Source: Mesorhizobium sp. M1E.F.Ca.ET.045.02.1.1
Lineage (GTDB): Bacteria > Pseudomonadota > Alphaproteobacteria > Rhizobiales > Rhizobiaceae
Reading direction: 5' to 3'
Length of the DNA: 64,000 nucleotides
NCBI RefSeq assembly: GCF_003952485.1
Contig: NZ_CP034447.1
Coordinates: 3,734,501-3,798,500, forward strand
The notes beneath the pieces were generated by a model. That model made no database searches. It was not told the DNA's origin and worked only from the letters and a program-made list of their open reading frames with translations. Both the position numbers and the translations under genes were made by a program. This document shows, one piece after another, positions 1-10,523 of this stretch; within the stretch, counting starts at the first letter, position 1; every line of letters begins with the position of its first letter.

Positions 1-414
1 CTCAACACCTACACCGCTATCTTCATCGGCATCGTCTATTCCTACCTGCCGTTCATGGTGCTGCCGCTCTATTCCTCGCTGGAGAAGATGGATTATTCGC
101 TGATCGAGGCGGCGCAGGACCTCGGCTGCCCACCGACCGGAGCCTTCTGGAAGATCACCTTTCCGCTGTCGCTGCCAGGCGTCATCGCCGGCTGCCTTTT
201 GGTGTTCATCCCCGCCGTCGGCGAGTTCGTCATCCCGGACCTTCTCGGCGGGTCGCAGACGCTGATGATCGGCAAGACGCTGTGGAACGAGTTCTTCGCC
301 AACCGCGACTGGCCGGTCTCGTCGGCGGTGGCGGTCATCCTGCTCCTGGTGCTGACCGTTCCGATCATGTTCTTCCAGCAGGCCCAGGCGCGCGCGCAGG
401 AGCAAGGCAAATGA
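1..414 (+). CDS. ABC transporter permease, PotH-like (5' partial)
   Basis: The reading frame is open from the first base, so this is the C-terminal part of an inner-membrane permease. It carries the conserved cytoplasmic EAA loop (IEAAQDLGCPP, then ITFPLSLPGVIAG) through which such permeases contact their ATPase, followed by hydrophobic segments. Its TGA overlaps the ATG of the next permease (ATGA at 411-414), so the two are translationally coupled and probably form the membrane channel of one importer. By family, paired PotH/PotI-type permeases take up spermidine, putrescine or related small cations. The substrate is inferred, because the binding protein and ATPase lie outside the window. 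Confidence 0.85.
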   Translation, partial: LNTYTAIFIGIVYSYLPFMVLPLYSSLEKMDYSLIEAAQDLGCPPTGAFWKITFPLSLPGVIAGCLLVFIPAVGEFVIPDLLGGSQTLMIGKTLWNEFFANRDWPVSSAVAVILLLVLTVPIMFFQQAQARAQEQGK

Positions 415-1229
415 ACGCCACCTGGAGCCGCTTCAACGTCACCTCGATCGTGCTCGGCTTTGCCTTCCTCTATCTGCCGATCGTGCTGCTCATCGTCTTT
501 TCCTTCAACGAATCGAAGCTGGTCACCGTCTGGGGCGGCTTCTCGACCAAATGGTACGTGTCGCTGTTCCACAATCAGGGCCTGATGGACGCCACCTGGG
601 TGACGGCGCGCGTCGGTGTCATCTCGGCCACCGTGGCGACCGTGCTCGGCACGCTGGCGGCGATCACCCTGACGCGCTACACGCGCTTCAAGGGGCGGGT
701 GCTGTTTTCCGGCATGGTCTTTGCGCCGCTGGTCATGCCGGAAGTCATCACCGGCCTGTCGTTGCTGCTGCTCTTCGTGGCGGTCGGGCTCGACCGCGGC
801 TTCTTCACGGTCACGCTCGCGCACACCACCTTGACCATGTGCTTCGTGGCCGTCGTCGTGCAGTCGCGCCTGGTCTCCTTCGACCGTTCGCTGGAGGAAG
901 CCGCCATGGACCTCGGCGCGCCGCCGGTGAAGACCTTCTTCCAGATCACCCTGCCGGTCATCATGCCGGCCATCGTCTCCGGCTGGATGCTGGCCTTCAC
1001 GCTGTCGCTCGACGATCTGGTCATCGCCAGCTTCACGTCGGGTCCGGGCGCCACGACGCTGCCGATGAAGATCTACAGCCAGGTGCGCCTCGGCGTGACG
1101 CCGGAGATCAACGCCGCCTGCACGATCCTGATCGCCGTCGTCGCGATCGGCGTCATCATTGCCTCGATCGCCAACAAGCGCCGTGAGGTCCAGCGCCAGC
1201 GCGACGAGCAGGCGGCGCAGCGCGGATAG
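411..1229 (+). CDS. ABC transporter permease, PotI-like
   Basis: 272 aa inner-membrane permease, the second permease of the importer. The ATG at 411 overlaps the stop of the upstream permease; an in-frame start further upstream would run deep into that gene and was rejected. The N-terminus has a membrane span (IVLGFAFLYLPIVLLIVFSF), and several more follow. The EAA loop is at about residues 161-185 (EEAAMDLGAPP, then ITLPVIMPAI). The C-terminal tail is polar (RREVQRQRDEQAAQRG). PotI-type subunits pair with PotH for polyamine uptake, which is inferred here. A 9-bp-stem hairpin follows the stop. Confidence 0.88.
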   Translation: MNATWSRFNVTSIVLGFAFLYLPIVLLIVFSFNESKLVTVWGGFSTKWYVSLFHNQGLMDATWVTARVGVISATVATVLGTLAAITLTRYTRFKGRVLFSGMVFAPLVMPEVITGLSLLLLFVAVGLDRGFFTVTLAHTTLTMCFVAVVVQSRLVSFDRSLEEAAMDLGAPPVKTFFQITLPVIMPAIVSGWMLAFTLSLDDLVIASFTSGPGATTLPMKIYSQVRLGVTPEINAACTILIAVVAIGVIIASIANKRREVQRQRDEQAAQRG

Positions 1230-1237
1230 GCAACAGA

Positions 1238-1262
1238 CGGTGGGCGAGACTGGCGCCCACCG
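1238..1262 (+). terminator. Hairpin between convergent genes
   Basis: A perfect 9-bp stem (CGGTGGGCG / CGCCCACCG) with a 7-nt loop sits 8 bases after the potI-like stop, in the gap before the convergent AsmA gene. There is no strong T-tract, so it is at best a weak or bidirectional terminator. Confidence 0.45.
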
Positions 1263-1310
1263 TTCTCCCCACCTCGTGCGGAGAGAATATCTGCAGGCTT
1301 TTGCCGAACC

Positions 1311-3212
1311 CTATTGGCCCGAAATGCCGCGGCTGATCGGCGAGATGAACGGCGTGCTCCAGTTGCCGCCGACGAAGAACAGCGACTGGTTCAGGGGCTG
1401 CGGCGCCTGCACGGCCGTCTGGCCGCCGGCGGCCGGTTGCTGCGGCGGTTGCTGCGCGGGTTGTTGTGCCGGCTGACCGTTCGGAATGATGCCGCCGGAG
1501 AGCGCCAGCCCGTGCCCGGCATAAGAGGCGATGCCGGAAAGCCAGATCTTGTACTTCTGGGAATTGACCTCGGCCTTGTCCAGCCGCGCCACGCCTTTCG
1601 AGATGCTCGCCTTTATCTCGGCGCCGTCGATCGGCAGCGAGCCGTCGGCGACATCGTCGAGCGCGAAGAACCCTCCCTGTTCGTTGCGCTTGAGGAAGGC
1701 AGGCAGGTTGAGGCCGTTGAGCGAGCCCGGCCCGAATGTTGCCGAGAACGACCCATCGGCATTCTCGAAGATCGAATCCCAGGCCTTGCCCGGCCCCTTG
1801 AGGATGACCGAGACTGTACCGGTGCCGGCGGGCACCAGCCGCGTCATCCCCGCCGCGGTGGCGAAGGCGCCGGTGTCGACATCCGACGCCAGGAGCCGCA
1901 TCTCGACCTGAGTGCCGTCCGGCTTGCGGTCGAAACGCAGGCTGCTCTGGATGTTGCCGTTGAAGGCTGACGCGTCGGAGATGTCGAAGACGGCAAGCCC
2001 GTTCTTGACCTGCGCGGTCGCGGCGACGTCGGCCAGTTGTACCGGGCCGGCGGTGGCGTGCGCCGCCGACAGCCTGAGATCGAGGTTGATCTTGTCGGCG
2101 AAGCTGGTGTCGATCTCGCCTGGGCCTTTGTCGCCGGTGGGAGCGATCGGCGTGAAGGCGGAAAGGAACGATCGAAGGTCAAGCGTGTCGAAGGCAAGCG
2201 TGCCGGAAATGACGGGCAGGGCCTCGCTGAACGAAAAGTCCAGCGCCCCCATGCCGGGGTTGTTGTCGAGCGCCACCGTCGTGTTCTCGAATTTCGCCCG
2301 CCCGGCCGACGCCGTCACCTTGCTGGCGACCGAGACGGAGCCGATCGCGGCACTCGGCGCGATGCCGGCCTGCGACCATTCAAGCAGGCGTCTCAGCGAA
2401 GGGGCGGCGAATTTCGCCTGGCCGTCCAGATAGGCGTTGTCGGACATCGAGGCGACGCCGTCGAAGGAGAAGGTGGCGGGCGCGGCCTTGAAGGCGAACG
2501 TGACGGGCGCGGTGCCCCCGGCAAACAGCACCAGCGGCCTCGCCGAGGAAAAATCGATCTGGACGCTCTCGCCGCGCCATATGCCGGTCGCGGTGAGCGT
2601 GGCGTCGCTGTTCATCGCCGCCCAGTTCACCTGGCCGCTGAGGCTGCTCAGGATCTCGGTGTCCTTGCCGGCCGCCGAGGTCACGACGCGGCCGTCGCGG
2701 AATTCGACGGTGCCGAACGGATCGGAGGGAAGTCTGCCGAGATCGGGCTTCTGCGGGTTCGCGGTGACCACGCCGCGCGCCGTGTCGATCGAGCGCGTGA
2801 TGCGGCCGCCGCTGGGCAGCGGCGGCAGATAGAAGCCGCTCGCCGTGCGCTCGACCCTGATGGTCGGCCGCACCAGCCTTGCTGTCGAGAATTGGACGTC
2901 GCCCTGCAGGGCGGCCATGGCCGAGAGGTCGACCTCGACGCGCTCGGCTTCGACCACCGGCGGCGCGTCGGTCTCGGTCCATTGCGACAGCGTCACATCG
3001 CTGAGGATTGCCCGGAACTTCGGCCACACCTCGATGCGCGGCGAACCGTCGATCGTCACGCGAAAACCGCTCCAGGCGCTCAATTCCCAGGCGATGCGGT
3101 CGCGCACGATGCGCGTCGAGGCAATCAGCGGCAGGGCGGCCACGGCCAGCGCGATGACCAGCACCGCAACGCCGATCACCCATACCCCCCGCCGGATCAA
3201 AGATGATGGCAT
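1311..3212 (-). CDS. AsmA family protein
   Basis: About 633 aa, inner-membrane anchored with a large periplasmic part. One N-terminal hydrophobic segment at about residues 8-28 (VWVIGVAVLVIALAVAALPL) is followed by the usual AsmA start, in which a short helix leads into repeated beta-strand sequence (IDGSPRIEVWPKFRAILSDV). The C-terminus has a Gln/Pro/Ala-rich stretch of PAQQP-like repeats before a short conserved end. The ATG at 3212 follows a GGGGCGAG element; an in-frame ATG at 3305 lacks one. AsmA-like proteins are implicated in outer-membrane assembly or lipid transfer; the specific role here is unknown. It stands alone, divergent from the acetoacetyl-CoA synthetase gene. Confidence 0.8.
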   Translation of the reverse strand: MPSSLIRRGVWVIGVAVLVIALAVAALPLIASTRIVRDRIAWELSAWSGFRVTIDGSPRIEVWPKFRAILSDVTLSQWTETDAPPVVEAERVEVDLSAMAALQGDVQFSTARLVRPTIRVERTASGFYLPPLPSGGRITRSIDTARGVVTANPQKPDLGRLPSDPFGTVEFRDGRVVTSAAGKDTEILSSLSGQVNWAAMNSDATLTATGIWRGESVQIDFSSARPLVLFAGGTAPVTFAFKAAPATFSFDGVASMSDNAYLDGQAKFAAPSLRRLLEWSQAGIAPSAAIGSVSVASKVTASAGRAKFENTTVALDNNPGMGALDFSFSEALPVISGTLAFDTLDLRSFLSAFTPIAPTGDKGPGEIDTSFADKINLDLRLSAAHATAGPVQLADVAATAQVKNGLAVFDISDASAFNGNIQSSLRFDRKPDGTQVEMRLLASDVDTGAFATAAGMTRLVPAGTGTVSVILKGPGKAWDSIFENADGSFSATFGPGSLNGLNLPAFLKRNEQGGFFALDDVADGSLPIDGAEIKASISKGVARLDKAEVNSQKYKIWLSGIASYAGHGLALSGGIIPNGQPAQQPAQQPPQQPAAGGQTAVQAPQPLNQSLFFVGGNWSTPFISPISRGISGQ

Positions 3213-3476
3213 CTCGCCCCGTATGCTTCCGTTGCCGACAAAACCGCCCGACGGGTGTAACCGAGCGCCGACGCTTTTCAAGTCTTTATGGCCTTGCCAT
3301 GGCATTTACGCCGGTTCCGTGTCGGCCATTCCAACAAAATCTTGCCCTGCCGCGCTGCGGTATGCATAAGCCATAGGCCCGTCCGGCCCGCAAACGCCAC
3401 GCCGGTTTTGGGACAACGACGCAGGCGATATCAGGCTTAACTGCCGCAATCGCGACGCGCTTTGGGAGGAACGATC

Positions 3477-5435
<1,959 letters not shown>

Positions 5436-5568
5436 GCGCCTCGAGATGGTAAACGAATTCTGGCGACCGAATTTACCTAGATTTCACGAGTGGTACACAT
5501 TCGTAAATTTTTTCGGCCCCCGGTAAGGACTTGTTAAGGGACGACGCCGATAGTCGCGTATAACTTGA

Positions 5569-5672
5569 GGGAGAAATCCCGTTCCTCGTCCCCTGAGGAT
5601 CAGATTCGCTCAAGTCCCCGTTGTGACAGCAATCCCATCTTTCAAGGCGTCCACTGGACGCCTTTTTCTTTT
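5569..5672 (+). ncRNA. Probable small RNA, MmgR/suhB (alpha-r8)-like
   Basis: This non-coding stretch shows three successive hairpins. The first is GGGA-GAAA-TCCC (5569-5580). The second is CCTC-GTCCCCT-GAGG (5584-5598), with a C-rich loop able to pair with Shine-Dalgarno sequences. The third is a strong intrinsic terminator (5646-5672). The order and the CCTCGTCCCC loop resemble, from memory, the suhB/alpha-r8 sRNA family of rhizobia, which includes MmgR, a regulator of PHB accumulation in Sinorhizobium meliloti. The family match is recall, not a search. A TATAAC at 5559-5564 could be a -10 element, but I see no well-spaced -35. Confidence 0.6.
5646..5672 (+). terminator. Intrinsic terminator of the putative sRNA
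   Basis: A 7-bp G/C-rich stem GGCGTCC / GGACGCC with a 3-nt loop (ACT) is followed by TTTTTCTTTT. It ends the putative sRNA and would also stop transcripts from the acetoacetyl-CoA synthetase gene. Confidence 0.85.
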
Positions 5673-5678
5673 CCTGGA

Positions 5679-5775
5679 GCAATTCCAGAAAAGTGCGCAG
5701 CGGTCTTCCGTCCGGAATTGCGTCAAAACAAAGAGATAGAGCGGTTTGCCGTTTCCGTGAAACGGTGAACCGCTC
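5679..5775. repeat. RIME-like mosaic of two palindromes
   Basis: Two palindromes lie side by side. One has arms GCAATTCC (5679-5686) and GGAATTGC (5714-5721). The other is a long hairpin at 5739-5775 with 17-nt arms starting GAGCGGTT and ending AACCGCTC, containing two G-T pairs. Two-palindrome intergenic mosaics are known from rhizobia as RIME elements; assignment to that family is from memory. It sits between the sRNA terminator and the 3' end of the convergent kinase gene. Confidence 0.7.
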
Positions 5776-5784
5776 AAGACGCGA

Positions 5785-8700
5785 TTATTCGGCGAGCACG
5801 CGCGTGGAAGGGAAGCCGACCTCGACCAGTGTGCCTTCGCCGGGAGTTGACGTGATGGTGAAGCGGGCACGGTTCGCCTCGACCATCGCTTTGGTCAGCG
5901 GCAACCCGAGGCCGGTGCCGTCGCCGCGTCCGCGCTTCAGCGCATTGATCTGCTTGAACGGCTTCAGCGCCTGTTCGATCTCGGCCTGGGTCATGCCGAT
6001 GCCGGTGTCGCGCACGCGCATGACGACGTCGCCGGAGGCCTCGTACGCGGTCGACACGATCACCTGACCGCCCGCCTGTGTGTAGCGGATGGCATTGGAT
6101 AGGATGTTGAGGGCGATCTGGCGCACGCTTCTCAAGTCCGCCACCACCTCCGGCAGCCGCGAGGCGAAGCTGGAACGGATGATGACGCGCTCGCGGTTGG
6201 CCTGCGGCTGCATCATCGCCACTGTTTCGGCCAGCGTGTCGTTGAGTGACACCGCCTCATAGGCCATTTCCTGCTGGCCGGCCTCGATCTTGGAGATGTC
6301 GAGCAGGTCGTTGACGAGGTCGAGCACGTGATTGCCGGACCGGTTGATGTCGCGCAGATAGTCGCGGTAGCGGTCATTGGCGACGGGGCCGAACTTCTCG
6401 TCCACCATCAGTTCGGAAAAGCCGATGATGGCGTTGAGCGGCGTGCGGATCTCATGGCTGATGCGGGCGAGGAAATCCGTCTTTTGCGAGGAGGCGCGCT
6501 CGGCCACGGCGCGCGCCTGGGTGAGGTCTTCCTCAGCTCGCTTCCACTGCGTGATGTCGCGCACGACGGCGCAGAAGCCGCTGTCGTTGGGCAGCCTGCC
6601 AATGGTCATGAACAGCGGAATGAAGCGTCCCTGCGCCTCGCGGCCGATGACCTCGCGGCCGTCATTGAGCAGGCTCGCCACGCCCGGCTCGGAAAGGCCG
6701 GCGAGATAGTCGCGCGCCGCGCGCTGGCTCTCGATGGCGAACAGCGAAGCGAAAGGCTTGCCGGCGATCTCATCGGTGTCGAAGCCGAACAGGGCTTCCG
6801 CGGGGCGGCTGATCGAACGGATATTGCCGTCGCGGCCGATCAGCACCACGCCGTCGGTGGCGGTGTCGATGATGGTGCGCATTTCGGCGATGCGCGACTT
6901 CAGCTCCGAAACATCCGGCTGCTGGCTCGGCTCGTCATTCGCCGCGCTGAAACTCGTCGCTGGCGACTCGTCCTCGCCCGTGCGGCGCACCACCAGCATC
7001 AGCGCCTTGCCGCCGCGCCACGGCACGGAGCGCAACAACGCATCGATCGGGAATTCCTGACCCTGGCGGGTCGTGAGCTTCAGCGAACGGTCGCTTTCGT
7101 CGGCCTCGCCGTCGTTGGCGTAGTGCTCGGCGAACAGTGCGCCAAGCCCGCCGGCATCGGTAAGGTCCTCAAGCGCGTCATAGCCGGTGAGCTCGAGGAA
7201 GGCGTCATTGGCGTAATGCAGCACATCGCCGGAATGGATGAGCAGCGGCACCGGCAGCCTGGCGACGATGGACGTGTCGGGCGCCCTCGCTTCCTCTCCG
7301 GTGGAGAAGGCCGACGGCACGAAGCCTTCGAGCTTGAGCGGCGGCATCTCGAGGCGCGGCCGTTCCGGCGATACCGCTTTCGCTTCGACAGGCCTTTCGA
7401 CTGCGGGCAGGGCGCTGTCGCTATCGGAACCGGCCCAATCCTCGCTGTCTTGCGCGTCGCGAAAATCGTCGGCGGTCATGCTGTCGTCATCCGCGCCTGC
7501 GTCGGGGGCGGGCGCCCCCGCCACGGGCCGCTGAGCCGTCGGTTCGGCCGCCTTTTCCACCGCTTCGGTTTGGCGGGTTTCGGAATCCGGCGTTTGGTCC
7601 GCTTCGTCGGCGGCCTTCTCCGGCCCGGCATAGTCGAGCAGCGAGCCGGAGACGGGCGGCGTTTCGTCCTGGCCGGCGGCTGCCTCGGAAGCGTCGTCGA
7701 TACCGTCGAGCCGGGCCAGATCCTTCTGATCTTCCGCCTCGGTCTCCGCCTCCGCCGTCTCATCGGCCTCGGCCTGGGGCAGCGTTTGCTTGGCTTCGCG
7801 CCCGATGGGTTCATCCCGGCGCGTATCGGCCGCCGTCAGATCGGGCTCGCCGGCCTTCCGCCCACCGGTCTTCGGTTGTGCCGCCGCTGTCTCGGCCTTG
7901 TCGGCGGCGGAGATCGCGTCAGGCTGCTTTTCGGTCCCGGCGGGGGCGGCGGTCGTCGGCTCGGCCGGGGCGGAACTGTCCTTCCTCAGCCGCTCGCCGA
8001 TCTCGCGAAAGGCGCTGCGTTCGAGGATCGACAGGCCCCTGTCATTTCCAGGCCTGTTGTCACTTCCCTGCTTTTCACTTCCTGGCTCATTGGCCGGCTG
8101 CCGGTGCTCGGCCAGACGGATCACCTTGTCGGCGTAGCGCCGCTCCGGCTTCGGCACGATGGTCAGCGCCGGCACCTCGCCCTGGAACGGGTCGGCAGGC
8201 TTCGGCGGCTCGGCTGCCGGTTGCCCGGCGGCAGGTTCGGGTTCGGCTGGTGCGGCGCCATTGGGTACAAGCGCCATGCCGAGCGCTTCTGGATCCATGA
8301 TGGCGTCGGCGCTGCGCGCAACGCCGAAGCCGCGAAAACCCTCGAAGGCGCGGCTGCGGCCATAGACCGGCAGCGCCGCGAGATCGACCGGTATCTTCAA
8401 GTCCGTGCCCGCCACCGGCCAAAGCACCGAACGCCCCGACCAGGTATCGCGCCGCTCGAGCAGCGTGGCGATCTCGCCCGACGTGTCGAGACCGAAAGTC
8501 GTGGCGACGTCCCTGAAGCGGCGGCCGATCACATCGGCGGCCGGCTTGCCGACGATGTCGGCGAATTCCGGCGACAGCGCGCTGAACCTACCCTCGGCGT
8601 CGGTGCGCCAGACGAAACGCAACGGCGGCGCCGAACGGTCGATATTGCGAGCCGCGCCCGGCTGCGCCGACGCCCCGCTTTCGGCTGTGTGCTGCAGGCT

Positions 8701-9738
8701 CTCAGCGGCAGCATCCGCCGGTTCTACCCGCGGTGGTACCTCCGGTTCAGGCGGACTCACCTCGTCCACGCCGGCGTTAAAATACCAATGGTCGTGCTGC
8801 GCAGGGCCCGCATCGGCAGCCGGCCTACCTGCTTCGGTCGTATCCGGCACGTGGTCGACCGTGGTCGCGGTCTCTTTCGTTGGCTGGGCGCTGTCCGCAG
8901 ACCCCGCCAGGGCCGTGACTGCTTCTCCGCCCGCGGTCGCTGCCGGGGGCGAGATATCGTTCTCTCGGACCGGCTCGGCTTCGGCAGCGGTGCTCTTGTC
9001 TTCAGAGACGGCAGGCGCGCTTTCCGGCGCTGCCGCTGTGTCATCGCCGCCGGGCCGGTCGTTCTGCTCGCCGTCGAGCTGGTCCTCGTCGATCACCACC
9101 AGAAGATGGCGCTGGTCGGTGAGCCGGGCAAAGCCGGCCGGATAGGAGGTGTCCGCTCCGGGAACGAGGCGCTTGACGATGCGGTCTCCCGCGCTTGCCA
9201 CGTCCGCGACCAGGGCAGCCAGGGTCTCCGGCTTGATGCCGAGCGCCGCAAAGCCCTCCGAAGCCGCCTCGGTTTGCCCCTGGGCATCGACGAAGGCGAT
9301 GAAATGTCCGGCCTCGGTGAAGCCGCCGATGGCACGGCCGGCGATTTCGGCGACGCTGCGCGAACCGGTCTGCGCCGCGGGCACCGCCAGCATGATCGCC
9401 TTTTCGCCGTCCGGCATCGTTACCGTGCTGGCCAGGAAGCCGACGGCGCGGCTCACCATGCCGGTCGCTAGCCGTACCGTGATGGCGCGGTCGCTGCCGA
9501 TTTCCGGAAAGCCGCTGGTCGCCATGATCTGCCGCCTGGCGATCAGCGGCAGCCGCGCCGAGGCGCCGATGATGGCCTCGATATCCGGATAGCCGAACAC
9601 CGCGGCGCCTGGCCCGTTGGCCCAGATCACCTGCTCGAGATCGGCCGACAATATGGCGAGTGCGTCGCCGGCGGCGAAGCGCTGGCGCACGGCATCGAGC
9701 ACAGCGACATCAAGGAAGGAGTAGTTTTCGGGCGGCAT
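5785..9738 (-). CDS. Large PAS-domain sensor histidine kinase, PdhS/PleC/DivJ-like
   Basis: 1317 aa. The C-terminus is a complete histidine kinase core: H-box HEIRTPLNAIIGFSELM with the phosphorylated His near residue 1094, then FGPV and YLRDINRSG, then an ATPase domain with DTGIGMT and GTGLGLPL. PAS-like segments are visible near residues 370-430, 820-920 and 950-1060. Between them lie long Glu/Ala/Asp/Pro-rich stretches that look disordered, making the protein larger than most relatives I know. The H-box matches kinases that act on DivK in the alphaproteobacterial cell cycle. No transmembrane segment is obvious, so it is probably cytoplasmic or pole-bound. The start at 9738 follows GGAGGG. 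A perfect CtrA box lies just upstream. Confidence 0.85.
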   Translation of the reverse strand: MPPENYSFLDVAVLDAVRQRFAAGDALAILSADLEQVIWANGPGAAVFGYPDIEAIIGASARLPLIARRQIMATSGFPEIGSDRAITVRLATGMVSRAVGFLASTVTMPDGEKAIMLAVPAAQTGSRSVAEIAGRAIGGFTEAGHFIAFVDAQGQTEAASEGFAALGIKPETLAALVADVASAGDRIVKRLVPGADTSYPAGFARLTDQRHLLVVIDEDQLDGEQNDRPGGDDTAAAPESAPAVSEDKSTAAEAEPVRENDISPPAATAGGEAVTALAGSADSAQPTKETATTVDHVPDTTEAGRPAADAGPAQHDHWYFNAGVDEVSPPEPEVPPRVEPADAAAESLQHTAESGASAQPGAARNIDRSAPPLRFVWRTDAEGRFSALSPEFADIVGKPAADVIGRRFRDVATTFGLDTSGEIATLLERRDTWSGRSVLWPVAGTDLKIPVDLAALPVYGRSRAFEGFRGFGVARSADAIMDPEALGMALVPNGAAPAEPEPAAGQPAAEPPKPADPFQGEVPALTIVPKPERRYADKVIRLAEHRQPANEPGSEKQGSDNRPGNDRGLSILERSAFREIGERLRKDSSAPAEPTTAAPAGTEKQPDAISAADKAETAAAQPKTGGRKAGEPDLTAADTRRDEPIGREAKQTLPQAEADETAEAETEAEDQKDLARLDGIDDASEAAAGQDETPPVSGSLLDYAGPEKAADEADQTPDSETRQTEAVEKAAEPTAQRPVAGAPAPDAGADDDSMTADDFRDAQDSEDWAGSDSDSALPAVERPVEAKAVSPERPRLEMPPLKLEGFVPSAFSTGEEARAPDTSIVARLPVPLLIHSGDVLHYANDAFLELTGYDALEDLTDAGGLGALFAEHYANDGEADESDRSLKLTTRQGQEFPIDALLRSVPWRGGKALMLVVRRTGEDESPATSFSAANDEPSQQPDVSELKSRIAEMRTIIDTATDGVVLIGRDGNIRSISRPAEALFGFDTDEIAGKPFASLFAIESQRAARDYLAGLSEPGVASLLNDGREVIGREAQGRFIPLFMTIGRLPNDSGFCAVVRDITQWKRAEEDLTQARAVAERASSQKTDFLARISHEIRTPLNAIIGFSELMVDEKFGPVANDRYRDYLRDINRSGNHVLDLVNDLLDISKIEAGQQEMAYEAVSLNDTLAETVAMMQPQANRERVIIRSSFASRLPEVVADLRSVRQIALNILSNAIRYTQAGGQVIVSTAYEASGDVVMRVRDTGIGMTQAEIEQALKPFKQINALKRGRGDGTGLGLPLTKAMVEANRARFTITSTPGEGTLVEVGFPSTRVLAE

Positions 9739-9772
9739 GCGCTGGCGAACCCTCCGGCAGCGGGCATTTCGG

Positions 9773-9787
9773 TTAACGCTTTGTTAA
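9773..9787 (-). promoter_or_regulatory. CtrA-type box upstream of the histidine kinase gene
   Basis: TTAA-N7-TTAA (TTAACGCTTTGTTAA) is an exact match to the consensus for the cell-cycle regulator CtrA. It ends about 35 bases upstream of the kinase start codon, where it could cover a promoter. Only the match is seen; binding is inferred. Confidence 0.6.
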
Positions 9788-9882
9788 TAAAAGCCTGCGG
9801 GGCGAAGGTCCACAAGCCATGCCGTGTAGCGACCGAAATCTCTGGGCTCTTGGTTAATGGTCGGACGATTTTTATGGTGCGC

Positions 9883-9900
9883 TGCAACAAAGATGTTGCA
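9883..9900 (+). promoter_or_regulatory. Candidate PhaR operator upstream of the phasin gene
   Basis: A perfect inverted repeat TGCAACA-AAGA-TGTTGCA lies upstream of the phasin gene and runs into another TGCA (ATGCAC). From memory, PhaR repressors, which sense PHB, bind TGC/GCA-rich palindromes upstream of phasin genes. The palindrome overlaps the predicted -35 element, as expected for a repressor site. Confidence 0.6.
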
Positions 9901-9924
9901 ATGCACAAAATTTGCCTTTATATT
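9896..9924 (+). promoter_or_regulatory. Predicted phasin promoter
   Basis: TTGCAA (9896-9901), 17-bp spacer, TATATT (9919-9924) fits a housekeeping sigma factor promoter. It lies 60 bases upstream of the phasin start codon and its -35 element overlaps the palindrome at 9883-9900. Confidence 0.55.
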
Positions 9925-9984
9925 GCCATCATACGTGAACGAGACGGCTTTCTGACAAAGCCGCTGCCTCTGAAAGGTTGGAAA

Positions 9985-10446
9985 ATGTCCAAGATTGCCA
10001 AGACTTCTGACACCATCGAAAACGTGGAATTCCCGAGCTTCGACGCCTCCAAGGCCACCGACCAGATCCGCGCCTTCGCCGAGAAGGGCGTCGAGCAGTC
10101 GAAAGAGGCCTATGCCAAGTTGAAGACCGGTGCCGAGGAGACCCAGAAGGTTCTGGAGTCGACCTACGAGACCGCCAAGACCGTTTCCGGCGACCTGTCG
10201 CTGAAGACCATCGCCGTGCTGCGCGCCAACGCCGAAGCCGGCTTCTCGCACCTCGAAGCCCTTGTCGGCGCCAAGACGCTCTCCGAGGTCGTCGAACTGC
10301 AGACCGCCTTCCTGCGCAAGCGCGTCGAGATGGCCCTCGAGCAGGCCAAGGACTTGCAGGCCGTTGCCTCCAAGGCGGTCGAGGACGTCTCCAAGCCGGT
10401 CAAGACCGCCTTCGAGAAGGCGATCAAGGACGTTAAGGCGGCCTGA
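9985..10446 (+). CDS. phaP: Phasin family protein
   Basis: 153 aa, Ala/Lys/Glu-rich and almost entirely helical, with amphipathic repeats such as AYAKLKTGAEETQKVLESTYETAK and ending KAIKDVKAA. Phasins coat PHB granules in the cytoplasm and control their size. The ATG at 9985 follows AAAGGTTGG; the reading frame continues upstream without a better start. A palindrome-covered promoter precedes it, and a 3' UTR with three anti-Shine-Dalgarno-like hairpins follows. Together with the acetoacetyl-CoA synthetase and the putative sRNA it points to a PHB-related neighbourhood. Confidence 0.9.
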   Translation: MSKIAKTSDTIENVEFPSFDASKATDQIRAFAEKGVEQSKEAYAKLKTGAEETQKVLESTYETAKTVSGDLSLKTIAVLRANAEAGFSHLEALVGAKTLSEVVELQTAFLRKRVEMALEQAKDLQAVASKAVEDVSKPVKTAFEKAIKDVKAA

Positions 10447-10523
10447 CAGGTACAACCAAAAGCTGCATCAAAACGTCGCATTTCATCAGACAAATAGATG
10501 TGCGATGAGTTGATCGGATGAAT

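Noticed and set aside
6328..9471. 1047-aa open frame on the plus strand
   Set aside because: It is antisense to the histidine kinase gene. Long antisense frames are expected in G+C-rich DNA, and its sequence is Arg/Gly-rich without domains.
9969..9984. Phasin start further upstream (frame open from 9781)
   Set aside because: Residues before MSKIAKTSD would be encoded by the promoter and operator region, and the ATG at 9985 has a suitable ribosome binding site.
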